Assembly: GCA_028820635.1 (NCBI GenBank)
Contig: JAPPIG010000074.1
Location: forward strand, 1 to 64,000
Reading direction: 5' to 3'
Length of the DNA: 64,000 nt
Origin: Candidatus Poribacteria bacterium
Lineage (GTDB): Bacteria > Poribacteria > WGA-4E > WGA-3G
Below, one piece after another: positions 9,048 to 18,153 of the stretch; the first letter of the stretch is position 1, and each line of letters starts with the position of its first letter. The notes beneath the pieces are model-generated. The model did not search any database. It was not told the origin of the DNA and worked only from the letters and a program-made list of their open reading frames with translations. A program made the position numbers and the translations under genes.

Positions 9048-9377
9048 ATGGCTGAAGTCTACCGATGGCCAAAAGGATGGAACGACGAACCTATTCTTAC
9101 AATCGAGAAAGGCAAAGTCTTTGCTGGTCGGAAAAGAGAAGGTTTTTTCTCCAGTGATGAACCTATGTTGACGATTGAGGGTAGTTCAATCTATGTGGGT
9201 GAGAAAACAGAAGGCTTTTTCTCCAGCGACGAACCAATCGCCACCGTTGATGGTGACAAGGTGTATGAGGGTGAGAAAACAGAAGGCTTTTTCTCCAGTG
9301 ACGAACCGATTGCTATCGTTGAAGATGGCGGACGGATGTCTGCCGCAGCTGCCGCAGTATATTTACTGCTGATGTAA
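9048..9377 (+). CDS. Small protein of tandem 24-residue beta repeats
   Basis: A 109-residue protein made of about four copies of a short unit: GEKTEGFFSSDEP followed by I-A-T-V-D-G-x-x-V-Y. The repeats are nearly identical in DNA as well, so they arose recently. Each unit would make two or three beta strands with turns, as in small beta-flower or beta-propeller-like repeats. An Ala-rich hydrophobic tail (SAAAAAVYLLLM) ends the protein. AGGAGG lies 11 bases upstream. The gene directly precedes the Hsp70-VWA gene, so it is probably part of the same operon. The function is unknown. Confidence 0.65.
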   Translation: MAEVYRWPKGWNDEPILTIEKGKVFAGRKREGFFSSDEPMLTIEGSSIYVGEKTEGFFSSDEPIATVDGDKVYEGEKTEGFFSSDEPIAIVEDGGRMSAAAAAVYLLLM

Positions 9378-9498
9378 ACGCCTCTTGGTAGTTGTGCAAC
9401 GTAAATGCAACGAGTGATGAACGGAAGGGATAGCCTGTCTACAAAGCGCGACTACAGATAGAGATTGACGGAAAGTATATTGAAAGGAGGAAACATAA

Positions 9499-11586
9499 TT
9501 GTCAAAAATTGTCGGAATTGATTTGGGAACCACGTTCTCTGCCATCGCACACGTCAACGATAACGGGGTACCTGAACTTATCCCTAATGAAGAAGGTAAA
9601 AGCTTAACACCGAGTGTTATCTTTTATGACGATGGCGAATTTGTTGTTGGAGAATATGCAAAACAGAACGCTGTCGCTGAACCTGAGAATATTGTTGAAT
9701 TCATCAAACGCGAAATGGGTAAACCTATTACGGAATTCAGTCGTGTATTCGGTGGAAAAGAATATTCACCAGAAGAACTCTCCGCTGAGATACTCAAAAC
9801 GCTTAAAAAGGATGCTGAATCTAAACTTGCTGAACAGATAACTGACGCTATTATTACAGTTCCTGCCTACTTCAACGACCCGGAACGCCAAGCGACTATT
9901 CGAGCAGGTAAAATCGCTGGATTCAACGTCCAACGCATCATCAATGAACCGACTGCTGCCGCACTTTCTTACGGCATGCACTACAGCGGTGACACGGCAA
10001 CTGTCTTGGTCTTTGACCTCGGCGGCGGTACCTTTGATGTGACGGTTATGGAAGTTACTGGCGAAGAGATGAAAATCTTGGCGACCAATGGTGACCATCG
10101 ACTCGGGGGGAAGGATTGGGATGATAAAATTATTCTTCACGTGGCAAAACGTTTTGAAAGTGAACACGGCGAAAATCCTTTGACTGACCTTGCTACATAC
10201 CTGGAAATACAGACAAGAGCAATTGACGCGAAGATTCAGTTGTCAACTCTTAATAGAGCCACTATCATTACCAATTATGCCGGTAAATCACACCAACTCC
10301 AACTCACTCGGCAGGAATATGAGGAGATGACAACAGATCTTGTTGAACGATGTAGAAGTCTTGTAGAAGTAGTTTTGTATGAGGTCGAACTTACCGCCGA
10401 TCAAGTTGATACTGTGCTCCTTGTTGGCGGGTCAACACGACTGCCGATGATTCAAAATATGTTAACGGAACATTTCGGAAATCCACCTGACACCTCAGTT
10501 AATCCCGATGAAGCTGTTGTGTTTGGGGCAGCAGTGATGGGCGAACTTATTCAGTCTGAAGAACCGAAGAAAAGCGCATTCCTCGGTGCAGCTCCCAAAA
10601 CTCCGAAGCAAAACTTCGGTATCATGCGGATTAGTGATGTCTGTTCTCACAGCCTCGGCATGGTTACGCTTGACAATATCGGTGAATTGTATAATAGCAT
10701 CATTATCCCAAAGAACACTAACATCCCATGCGAAATTAGCAAAGATTACGATACGATAAGTGACAATCAGACAGAATTTGATGTGATTGTGTTGCAAGGC
10801 GGAGAGGAACTTGCCCCTCGTGAGTGTCCAGTGCGCGATGCTTACGAAGTTTTTGATATTCCACCACGCCCTGCCGGAGATACCCGCATTAAAGTAACCT
10901 TCAAATACAACGCTAACGGAGTTATTGAAGTTGAGGCAGAAGATGCTGATAATAAAAAAATTCTGCCGATTCGAAAGAAAGAGGGTGACATTGATTGGGA
11001 GATGTATGAAACACCTGAAGCGGTAGCAATGCCGATGGATATTGCCCTTGCCATTGATTGTTCGGGTAGTATGGGCGGAGGCAGCCTTGACGATGCGAAA
11101 GCTGCCGCATCTCAATTCCTTTACGAAATTGATGTAAATTCGCATGTAAGTCTCATCAGTTTCGGAGGTTCTCAGATTGAAGTTGAAATGAATCTCACAC
11201 AGGATTTTGACCAATTGCGGCAAGCAATTGAGAGACTTAAGACCAGAGGAACTACACCGATGACAGAGGCAATCGAATTGGCGCGAAATAAGGTCATGGT
11301 CAACAGTCAGAATACCAATGTGCTTATTATTTTGACTGACGGTTATCCTGACAACACAAGCACCACACTTAAAGAAGCTGAACGTGCGAAACGAGAGGGG
11401 ATTCAAATTGTTACAATAGGCGTTGGGGATGGCGTTGATAGTGATTATCTTAAGCAGGTAGCTTCTACACCCGAAGACTACTATTTTGTGGAGGAAAGTG
11501 TTCAGCTTGAAGCTGCTTTTACCACAATTGCCAGTCGGCTTGTTACAGAATCTTCGGGTAGAACTGCTGGCATCACGAGACATTAA
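9499..11586 (+). CDS. Hsp70 (DnaK-like) ATPase fused to a von Willebrand A domain
   Basis: A TTG start with AAAGGAGG eight bases upstream gives 695 residues. Residues 1-370 are a complete actin-like Hsp70 nucleotide-binding domain: GIDLGTTFSAIAHV, FDLGGGTFDVTVM and LLVGGSTRLPMIQ are intact. A beta substrate-binding domain follows (about 385-500). Where DnaK has its helical lid there is a VWA domain instead, with a full metal-binding MIDAS: DCSGS at 520-524, a threonine in RGTTPMTEA, and LTDGYPDN. Such a protein would bind peptides in an ATP-controlled way while the VWA part binds a protein ligand through a metal ion. The neighbours are a GrpE-like gene, a second Hsp70 and a J-like gene. The fusion is unusual for the family. 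Confidence 0.92.
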   Translation: MSKIVGIDLGTTFSAIAHVNDNGVPELIPNEEGKSLTPSVIFYDDGEFVVGEYAKQNAVAEPENIVEFIKREMGKPITEFSRVFGGKEYSPEELSAEILKTLKKDAESKLAEQITDAIITVPAYFNDPERQATIRAGKIAGFNVQRIINEPTAAALSYGMHYSGDTATVLVFDLGGGTFDVTVMEVTGEEMKILATNGDHRLGGKDWDDKIILHVAKRFESEHGENPLTDLATYLEIQTRAIDAKIQLSTLNRATIITNYAGKSHQLQLTRQEYEEMTTDLVERCRSLVEVVLYEVELTADQVDTVLLVGGSTRLPMIQNMLTEHFGNPPDTSVNPDEAVVFGAAVMGELIQSEEPKKSAFLGAAPKTPKQNFGIMRISDVCSHSLGMVTLDNIGELYNSIIIPKNTNIPCEISKDYDTISDNQTEFDVIVLQGGEELAPRECPVRDAYEVFDIPPRPAGDTRIKVTFKYNANGVIEVEAEDADNKKILPIRKKEGDIDWEMYETPEAVAMPMDIALAIDCSGSMGGGSLDDAKAAASQFLYEIDVNSHVSLISFGGSQIEVEMNLTQDFDQLRQAIERLKTRGTTPMTEAIELARNKVMVNSQNTNVLIILTDGYPDNTSTTLKEAERAKREGIQIVTIGVGDGVDSDYLKQVASTPEDYYFVEESVQLEAAFTTIASRLVTESSGRTAGITRH

Positions 11587-11626
11587 CATTTCTACAAATT
11601 AGATGTTTAACGAGGAGGTCACAATT

Positions 11627-12556
11627 TTGAATAAAGAGGAACAAACCATTAATGAATCAACTGAAGTTGCCGAAAGGGATACGACTGAGGGTATGCCTGT
11701 AGAGGAATGGAATGCTGATACAGAAATAGGTCAAGAAACGTCAACAGAACCGTCTGATGGGGATCCCCCGCCAGAAGATGACTCACAAACTGCTACAGAA
11801 CCGAATGAAACTGCGGTAACAGAACCACCGCCTGCAAAGAGTGAACCCGATCCGGAATATATGAACGTGCTTAAATCGGTGGATCAGCACTTGTCAAATT
11901 TGCAGGAGTTGTTTACAGGGCAGATCGCACGCAACCAAAACCAAAAACAGATGTTCGATTCTATCTATCGCGAAATGAAGGAATATAAGGAAAATACGCT
12001 TCTGGACACGTATCAGAAACCTGTTATCCATAATCTCATTCAATTCTATGATAACTATGTAAAGGTAGAATCTCAACTGGACGGTATCAGTGAAACACTT
12101 CAATCATTCACACCCTTGTTTGAGAATACTTCAGATAAAAAACTGAATAAACTTCTGTTGAAAGAAACGGGTGGCGATATACCGCAGATTTGGGCGAATC
12201 TGAAAAAAGCTCTGTCTGAATTTCGCAACAATATGGAGAATGTCCGCATTGAATTGGAAGAGGTTTTATATCGTATGGATGTAGAACCTTATGAGCAGCA
12301 AGCGGAACAACCAAAGAAACTTGATCGGAAATTGCACAAGACTATCGAAACGATACCAACAGATGACCCTGATCAAGATGAAAGCGTGGCAGAGGTTCGC
12401 AAAATTGGATTCTATTGGCGTGAGAAGGTATTTCGTCCAGAAGAGGTAGATATTTTCCGATACACACTTCCCGCGGATGAATCCGAAGGAACACCAAGTG
12501 AAAAAACAGGTGACAAAAACTCTATAGAAGAAAAAGGAGATAAAACAGATGGGTAA
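11627..12556 (+). CDS. GrpE-like nucleotide exchange factor
   Basis: The start is placed at TTG 11627 because AGGAGG ends eight bases before it; an in-frame ATG at 11603 has no ribosome site. Residues 1-85 are acidic and low-complexity. Then comes a long helical region (residues 90-230) and a C-terminal block with the order of GrpE signatures: LEEVLYRMDVEPYE, KLHKTIETIPTDDP, VAEVRKIGFYWREKVFRPEEVDIFRY. GrpE removes ADP from DnaK, so this is probably the exchange factor of the two Hsp70 proteins on either side. About 310 residues is longer than the usual 200, mainly because of the acidic N-terminus. It overlaps the next gene by 8 bases. Confidence 0.78.
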   Translation: MNKEEQTINESTEVAERDTTEGMPVEEWNADTEIGQETSTEPSDGDPPPEDDSQTATEPNETAVTEPPPAKSEPDPEYMNVLKSVDQHLSNLQELFTGQIARNQNQKQMFDSIYREMKEYKENTLLDTYQKPVIHNLIQFYDNYVKVESQLDGISETLQSFTPLFENTSDKKLNKLLLKETGGDIPQIWANLKKALSEFRNNMENVRIELEEVLYRMDVEPYEQQAEQPKKLDRKLHKTIETIPTDDPDQDESVAEVRKIGFYWREKVFRPEEVDIFRYTLPADESEGTPSEKTGDKNSIEEKGDKTDG

Positions 12557-14165
12557 AGTTGTTGGAATAGATTTAGGAACGACATTTTCCGCGATTGCGT
12601 ACGTCAATGACCATGCAGCACAGGAGGAGATTATCCCGAATGCTGAAGGTGACCGCACGACTCCATCAGTGATCATGTTCGAAGATGAGAACGTCGTCGT
12701 TGGGAAAATCGCTAAGCAGAATGCAAGTGCAGTGCCAGAACAGATTGTTGAATTTGTTAAACGCGAGATGGGTAGACCGAAAGGGCAATCTGACGGAGAA
12801 TATTCACGCGAATTTAATGGCAAAGAATATTCAGCTGAAGAACTCTCCGCGCTGATTTTGCAGAAACTCAAGCAGGATGCTGAAGCGGAACTTAATGAAG
12901 AAGTCACGGATGCGGTCATTACTGTCCCCGCGTATTTCAAGGACGCAGAACGCGAGGCAACACGGAATGCTGGGAAAATTGCAGGATTAAACGTCTTGCA
13001 AGTAGTAAATGAACCGACTGCTGCCGCACTTGCCTACGGGATTGATCAACACGGTAGCGATCAGACTGTATTCGTGTTTGACCTTGGCGGAGGAACGTTC
13101 GATGTAACCATCATGAGGGTTTCTGGGTCTGAGTTAGAGATGATTGCAACAAACGGAGACCCCAAGCTCGGCGGAAAGAATTGGGACGATAAGATTATCT
13201 CGTTTGTCGCAGAAACATTTCAAAATGAACACGGCGATAATCCGTTGCAGGACCTTCATGCCTATCAGGAAATCCAACTGAGTGCAATTAGCGCGAAAGA
13301 GTCTTTATCGCAACGGCAAAAAGCACGTATCAGATGTAGTTACGATGGTAAGAGCAGCAATGTTGAAGTAACGCGGGAAAAATTTGAAGAACTCACTGCC
13401 GATTTGGTCGGAAGATGTAGCTCCCTCTGTGATATTGTTCTTGATGAAGCCGGGATGACGTGGGAAAATATTGATACGGTGTTAATGGTCGGTGGTTCAA
13501 CACGCATGCCAATGGTGCAAGAGATGGTTACAAAGATCAGCGGTAAAGATATCAACCCACGGGAGGTTAATCCTGATGATGCGGTCGCACTCGGCGCAGC
13601 AATCCAGGGTACACTCCGCCAACTTGAGGAAGTGGTGATTAAAGGTAAAGAAGAAACAACAACGGAAGAAGAGATCGCTACTGCTGTCAAGGAACGGTTC
13701 ATTGCACCTGGTGGAGGTCTTGCAATAACGGTAACCGACGGGGCAACGCACAATCTTGGGCTTGTGGTGTATGAATCTGCAGATAGTGATGGGTCCATTC
13801 ATGTGATGATTGCCAAAATGACTCCTGTGCCATGTGAGGTTGAAGACCGGTTTGGAACACTCTTTGAAAACCAGTCTTCACTACTGGTTGAGGTCATTCA
13901 AGGACTTGAACAAGATCAAAAGGAAGATGAATTGATCAAGTTTACGAATCACAAGTTAGGTGAATGTCGCCTCGAATTGCCTTCAGGTCTACCGCAGGGG
14001 GCACCTGTTGATGTTACCTACAAATATAACCTGGATCAAAGGCTTGAAGTAACGGCAGAGGGACCGGATGGGCGCACAGCAAATGTGACGATTGATCGTC
14101 CGACTCTCGATGAAACTGGGGTTGCTGAAGCGACTGAACACCTACAAAGTTTGGAAGTTGAATAG
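12549..14165 (+). CDS. Hsp70 (DnaK-like) chaperone without a lid
   Basis: A 538-residue protein with a full nucleotide-binding domain (GIDLGTTFSAIAYV, FDLGGGTFDVTIM, LMVGGSTRMPMVQ) and a beta substrate-binding domain that ends near residue 520. The helical lid of about 100 residues in DnaK is missing. It is clearly related to the N-terminal 500 residues of the Hsp70-VWA protein, so the two probably arose by duplication. Its ATG overlaps the stop of the GrpE-like gene (ATGGGTAA), which implies coupled translation. Lack of a lid usually means fast exchange or binding of folded partners; the client is unknown. Confidence 0.93.
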   Translation: MGKVVGIDLGTTFSAIAYVNDHAAQEEIIPNAEGDRTTPSVIMFEDENVVVGKIAKQNASAVPEQIVEFVKREMGRPKGQSDGEYSREFNGKEYSAEELSALILQKLKQDAEAELNEEVTDAVITVPAYFKDAEREATRNAGKIAGLNVLQVVNEPTAAALAYGIDQHGSDQTVFVFDLGGGTFDVTIMRVSGSELEMIATNGDPKLGGKNWDDKIISFVAETFQNEHGDNPLQDLHAYQEIQLSAISAKESLSQRQKARIRCSYDGKSSNVEVTREKFEELTADLVGRCSSLCDIVLDEAGMTWENIDTVLMVGGSTRMPMVQEMVTKISGKDINPREVNPDDAVALGAAIQGTLRQLEEVVIKGKEETTTEEEIATAVKERFIAPGGGLAITVTDGATHNLGLVVYESADSDGSIHVMIAKMTPVPCEVEDRFGTLFENQSSLLVEVIQGLEQDQKEDELIKFTNHKLGECRLELPSGLPQGAPVDVTYKYNLDQRLEVTAEGPDGRTANVTIDRPTLDETGVAEATEHLQSLEVE

Positions 14166-14192
14166 TAAGGAATTCGTTATCTTCATAAGGTA

Positions 14193-14215
14193 TGCCTCGG
14201 CGAAGCAATTTTTTA
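14193..14215 (+). terminator. Weak terminator-like hairpin after the second Hsp70 gene
   Basis: TGCCTC ggc GAAGCA can pair with one mismatch and is followed by ATTTTTTA. The stem is short, so it may only attenuate. Confidence 0.35.
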
Positions 14216-14317
14216 TACACTTGTCTGAAGGCGTGCCTACATAGATTCTGCTCTCTACTCCAACCAGAATGAATATTGTGACGCACATAAATGAAAGGTA
14301 AGGAGAATTGATGTAAA

Positions 14318-15706
14318 ATGGAAAACTATTTTGAAGTACTTGAACTTTCAATTGATGAAATCCAAGGTCAAGACGAGGAGACAATTCAAAGCGAGGTAAA
14401 AGCCGCTCACAAGAGGCTCTATGCGTTCACGATAGGTTCGTATACGAATATACTTCGTCTGGATGGGAGAACGCAAGCACAGTGGCAAGTAGTTTTGAAT
14501 GATGCACGGGATACTTTATTAGACCCACAGAGACGACGAGAACACATTGCACAGCTGGTTCCTACATCTATTCCCACTCCAGACTCTCACGGTGACCCAC
14601 CACCGCGTCAACAGGACACGCGCACTATCATAAAATTCCGAAACGGAGACGAAGCTACCAGCATTCCACAGTTAGCGACTTTAATGGAAAAGAACGCCAG
14701 AGAAGCCACCGATATACTCTATCACGGTTATCTGGAACAAGGTCTCGCTGGAGCAGGAGAAACTCCATTTGCCCAAGCAGCGAAGGCTGTCGTTAATCAA
14801 TTTTCAACAGATAGATCCTTAGGTATGATGGCGATGATATCAATCCTTAGCGGCAAAGTGAAAATGCACAAAGGTGGTGAAGCCAGCAACTCAAAACAAC
14901 TGGTAAGTCTCATAGACAACAATTGGGACGAAGCAAAAACACTCCTATATAGTGGGTTTTTCGCTCTCTGGCTTGAGCATACTAACCAAATGCAACTTTC
15001 AAGCACAACAAAGAAAATCATGACCACCTTCAAAGACGATGAAGATATTGGCTTAGAAGAACTTGTCCAAAGACTTGACCCGCAGATTGGTAGACCGGAG
15101 CCTGAGGTAAGCCAATCTGAGATAGACTTTGGCAATATAAACTCAGAGAGCCAAAAAACGATCCAATTTAAAATTAAAAATGTGGGGCGCGGGTTTCTTT
15201 ATGGTGATGTCCAGTTGGCAAGCAATATGCCAGGACTTCAGATTTCAAACACTGAAATCCAAGGGGATGGTGTTGTGACTATTAATCTGGATGCGAGGTC
15301 ACTCACAGCAAAACAAAAACATCAGGCATCCCTCGTTGTTGATACCAACGGAGGCACTGTGACAGTGCCCGTTTCGTGTTATATCACCTATCCTGTTCAA
15401 AATTCCATCCAGAGGCTCGCTATTAGCGGTTTTTCGCTGGCAGCGATTACGCTTGTTACCCGTCTAATTATACAGCAATTCGGGAGTTCTGGATGGTTAG
15501 CAACACGCTTGACCGGGGCAGGCTTTACAGAATGGGAACAGATTTGGCAGTGGGATAGATGGTTTGAATGGCCGTGGTTTGAATGGCCAGTCTATACCCT
15601 AAGTGCGCCGAAAGCAGGGATAGAGTTTGTCGTTGCACTTGCCGCCCTTGGAGTCGGTATATTTGCTTATTGGCACTTCCTCTTTAAGAAAAAAGGAATG
15701 CCTTGA
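14318..15706 (+). CDS. Membrane-anchored J-domain-like protein with helical repeats and an Ig-like domain
   Basis: The first 85 residues follow the J-domain pattern (NYFEVLELSIDE, a long second helix, then ARDTLLDPQRRREHI), but the HPD tripeptide that activates Hsp70 is not present; FTIGSY stands in its place. Two related helical units follow (about 110-180 and 185-255: EATDILYHGYLEQ/EAKTLLYSGFFALWL). Then comes an ASH/Ig-like beta domain (SEIDFGNINSESQKTIQFKIKNVG) and two transmembrane helices (about 365-385 and 430-455) with a basic tail. It would hold the Hsp70 proteins at the membrane. The missing HPD means it may bind without stimulating ATPase. It overlaps the next gene by one base. Confidence 0.75.
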   Translation: MENYFEVLELSIDEIQGQDEETIQSEVKAAHKRLYAFTIGSYTNILRLDGRTQAQWQVVLNDARDTLLDPQRRREHIAQLVPTSIPTPDSHGDPPPRQQDTRTIIKFRNGDEATSIPQLATLMEKNAREATDILYHGYLEQGLAGAGETPFAQAAKAVVNQFSTDRSLGMMAMISILSGKVKMHKGGEASNSKQLVSLIDNNWDEAKTLLYSGFFALWLEHTNQMQLSSTTKKIMTTFKDDEDIGLEELVQRLDPQIGRPEPEVSQSEIDFGNINSESQKTIQFKIKNVGRGFLYGDVQLASNMPGLQISNTEIQGDGVVTINLDARSLTAKQKHQASLVVDTNGGTVTVPVSCYITYPVQNSIQRLAISGFSLAAITLVTRLIIQQFGSSGWLATRLTGAGFTEWEQIWQWDRWFEWPWFEWPVYTLSAPKAGIEFVVALAALGVGIFAYWHFLFKKKGMP

Positions 15707-16572
15707 TGATTTGGACTGTTTCTATTAAGCAGGCATTTATCACGCTGAATCATAATCGAAAACTCATCGGCATTGCACTTATCTCAGTGATATTCGGGAA
15801 AATTATTGATCTGATTGAACAGTTTACAGGTAAAACATTATATGCCTTAATAGGCGAGAGCGTTAATATAGAGGTACTTCGAGAGGTTTTTGAAAGTGCA
15901 AGGATAGGACATTTTGAAGAACTCTTCAGCGTCCTCGGTGGTTTGAAGTATCTCAATCTTGAGCAGCCACAACCCTTAATAATTATAGCAAGTCTCCTGA
16001 TTGTTTCGTTTCTGATTGCTTTCTACAATGATACAGGTTTAGCCGCTCTCATTCGCGACCTACTGACTCGGGACAATTACCGTTCAGTCCAAGTTATTGC
16101 CTATGGACGCCAGTATTTCAAACCGGCATTCATTTTCAAAGGTTTGTTTTATTTACTCACGGGCGTGGTTGTTATTGCGATTTCTCCGGCGTTGTTGTCT
16201 CTTTACCACATACTGCCTTCGCCCCTATATGCATGGAGCGTAATTGGAATGTGCGCGTTACCGTTTCTTATCATTTACACAGGATTTCTCTCGCTCGGCA
16301 TGAAGTTCATTATCATTGAGGAAGAATATCGGGTTCGCATGGTATATCGGCTGACCAAAGTACTTATGCTACAGAACAGGTGGGAAGTCATATTTTGTTT
16401 TCTCTTTATGGTCTTAGTCACTGTAATATCGACAATAACCGCGTATTATCTTATGGGAAGTCAACTTCAATTTCTGATTAGTTACACGTTGAGCATTTTC
16501 GTGCTTTCTTATATCACAGTGCTTTTAAAAATCATCGGATTTGTTTTTTACCTCTCAATCCGCGATAGGTAA
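15706..16572 (+). CDS. Polytopic membrane protein of unknown function
   Basis: The ATG shares a base with the stop of the J-like gene (TGATG), so the two are co-translated. The 288-residue protein has about six hydrophobic helices (for example LIIIASLLIVSFLIAFYND, GLFYLLTGVVVIAISPALL and VIFCFLFMVLVTVISTITA). The pattern resembles DUF4013/DUF975-like bacterial membrane proteins, but I cannot assign it firmly. It probably forms the membrane part of the Hsp70-linked module. Confidence 0.8.
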   Translation: MIWTVSIKQAFITLNHNRKLIGIALISVIFGKIIDLIEQFTGKTLYALIGESVNIEVLREVFESARIGHFEELFSVLGGLKYLNLEQPQPLIIIASLLIVSFLIAFYNDTGLAALIRDLLTRDNYRSVQVIAYGRQYFKPAFIFKGLFYLLTGVVVIAISPALLSLYHILPSPLYAWSVIGMCALPFLIIYTGFLSLGMKFIIIEEEYRVRMVYRLTKVLMLQNRWEVIFCFLFMVLVTVISTITAYYLMGSQLQFLISYTLSIFVLSYITVLLKIIGFVFYLSIRDR

Positions 16573-16603
16573 ATCATTATGCTGGATACAAGGAGTCTAT
16601 GTA

Positions 16604-17980
16604 ATGGATAATATTGGTGGTATTTTAGGGTGTTTGGGTGTTGCAATTCTGCTTGCATTATGTTGGGTTATTATTTTTGGAATTGTCGCTATTCCGACTT
16701 ATGTTGTTCTAAGTTTATATGCTGTGTTGAAGTTCCTCGGTACCAATACTTTTATTGCACTGGATATGCTGTTTTACCCCGGTTTTGACATGCCTACTAT
16801 TGCGGCTTGGGGGTCTTGGGGATTTATAGGTGGCATTGCAATTCAGGGCTACCGGGAGATGCGGATTTACGGACGAAAAGGGATAGGGGTATTGGTTGCA
16901 CTTATGCCCTTACTGTTATTGGGGTTGATTAGCACAGTTAAAGGTATCAATGCACCAGAGGATGTGGAACCACTACCGAAGGAACAGCAAAAAACAACAC
17001 AACCAACACAAAAACCCGTAGAGACAACAAAACCGATACCTACGACGACCAATCAGGCCACGACTGATACCGAGAAAATATCGCCCACGCGTAGGATCCC
17101 GGTGCGCACAACGAAACGTCAGGATTCTGCATCTCCGTTACCTGTCAAGCCTACAGAACCGAGGAGTGTTCCTACACAGCAGAATACGGTGACCACACCT
17201 GCTGTAGAGCTAAAACCACCAACCCCTTCTGCACCGGTGAATATGGTGTTGATCCCAGCCGGAGAGTTTCAGATGGGTAGTAATGAAAGCGATGATGAAA
17301 AGCCTGTGCACACCGTCTATACAGATGCATTCTATATGGATAAATACGAGGTGACAAATGCGCAATATAAAGCTTTCCTACAGGCGAACCCACAGTGGCA
17401 AAAAGGCAAAATAGCGTCAAAATATCACGATGGTGACTATCTGAAACATTGGAACAGCAACAATTATCCGAGTGGAAAAGCGAACCATCCGGTGACTTTC
17501 GTGAGTTGGTATGCTGCGATGGCGTATGCAGAGTGGGCAGGAAAGCGGTTGCCAACTGAGGTAGAATGGGAGAAAGCAGCGCGCGGTACGTTGGTTGGTA
17601 AGAAATACCCGTGGGGAGATTCTATCAGTTCTACGAGAGCAAACTACAACAAGGATATTGGTGATACAACATTTGTAGGGAAGTATTCTTCTAACAGCTA
17701 CGGTTTGTATGATATGGCTGGTAATGTGCTGGAATGGTGTCTTGATAGATATGATAAGGATTTTTATGTGAGTTCGTCCCGTCAGAATCCGATTTCGGGA
17801 GAAAGTGCGTTGAGGGTAACGGTGAACTTTTCTAAAATTAGCACAGCACCGCGCGTGTTGCGTGGTGGTTCATGGAGCACGCTTTCTCAATCTGTACGTG
17901 TTGCTGACCGGACAAAAGGACCTCCGACCCTTTCATACTTCGGTGCCGGGTTTCGGTGTGTGAAAGATGTATCGCATTAG
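16604..17980 (+). CDS. Membrane-anchored FGE-sulfatase (SUMF1) domain protein, copy 1
   Basis: The start at 16604 has AAGGAG upstream; an earlier in-frame codon gives a non-natural extension. Three hydrophobic helices (residues 7-30, 35-55 and about 85-120) are followed by a Thr/Pro-rich linker (about 130-220) and a C-terminal FGE-sulfatase domain: MVLIPAGEFQMGSN, YEVTNAQYKAFL, RLPTEVEWEKAARG, YGLYDMAGNVLEWC, RVLRGGSW and FGAGFRC. Most such bacterial domains are not true formylglycine enzymes but ligand-binding or modification modules. The linker would place the domain far from the membrane. It shares a 728-bp identical tract with the next gene. Confidence 0.88.
   Translation: MDNIGGILGCLGVAILLALCWVIIFGIVAIPTYVVLSLYAVLKFLGTNTFIALDMLFYPGFDMPTIAAWGSWGFIGGIAIQGYREMRIYGRKGIGVLVALMPLLLLGLISTVKGINAPEDVEPLPKEQQKTTQPTQKPVETTKPIPTTTNQATTDTEKISPTRRIPVRTTKRQDSASPLPVKPTEPRSVPTQQNTVTTPAVELKPPTPSAPVNMVLIPAGEFQMGSNESDDEKPVHTVYTDAFYMDKYEVTNAQYKAFLQANPQWQKGKIASKYHDGDYLKHWNSNNYPSGKANHPVTFVSWYAAMAYAEWAGKRLPTEVEWEKAARGTLVGKKYPWGDSISSTRANYNKDIGDTTFVGKYSSNSYGLYDMAGNVLEWCLDRYDKDFYVSSSRQNPISGESALRVTVNFSKISTAPRVLRGGSWSTLSQSVRVADRTKGPPTLSYFGAGFRCVKDVSH
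17028..17755 (+). repeat. 728-bp identical tract shared with 18719-19446
   Basis: The linker and most of the FGE domain are identical in DNA between the two neighbouring genes, at an offset of 1691 bases. Both flanks diverge at once, including at silent positions. The pattern points to recent gene conversion between an older duplicate pair. Confidence 0.88.
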
Positions 17981-18153
17981 AATATCTCGTAGGTTGAGTA
18001 AGGCATAGCAGATCGCTACCTAGCAGCGCAGGTATATTCACATACATCTTTTTTCAAAGGAAAACATACACCTATGACTCAACAAATGTATCCATCTATC
18101 CATCTTAAGCATGCAGAGATACTTGTCTGCTCTTATTCTAAGGAAGTAATCAC

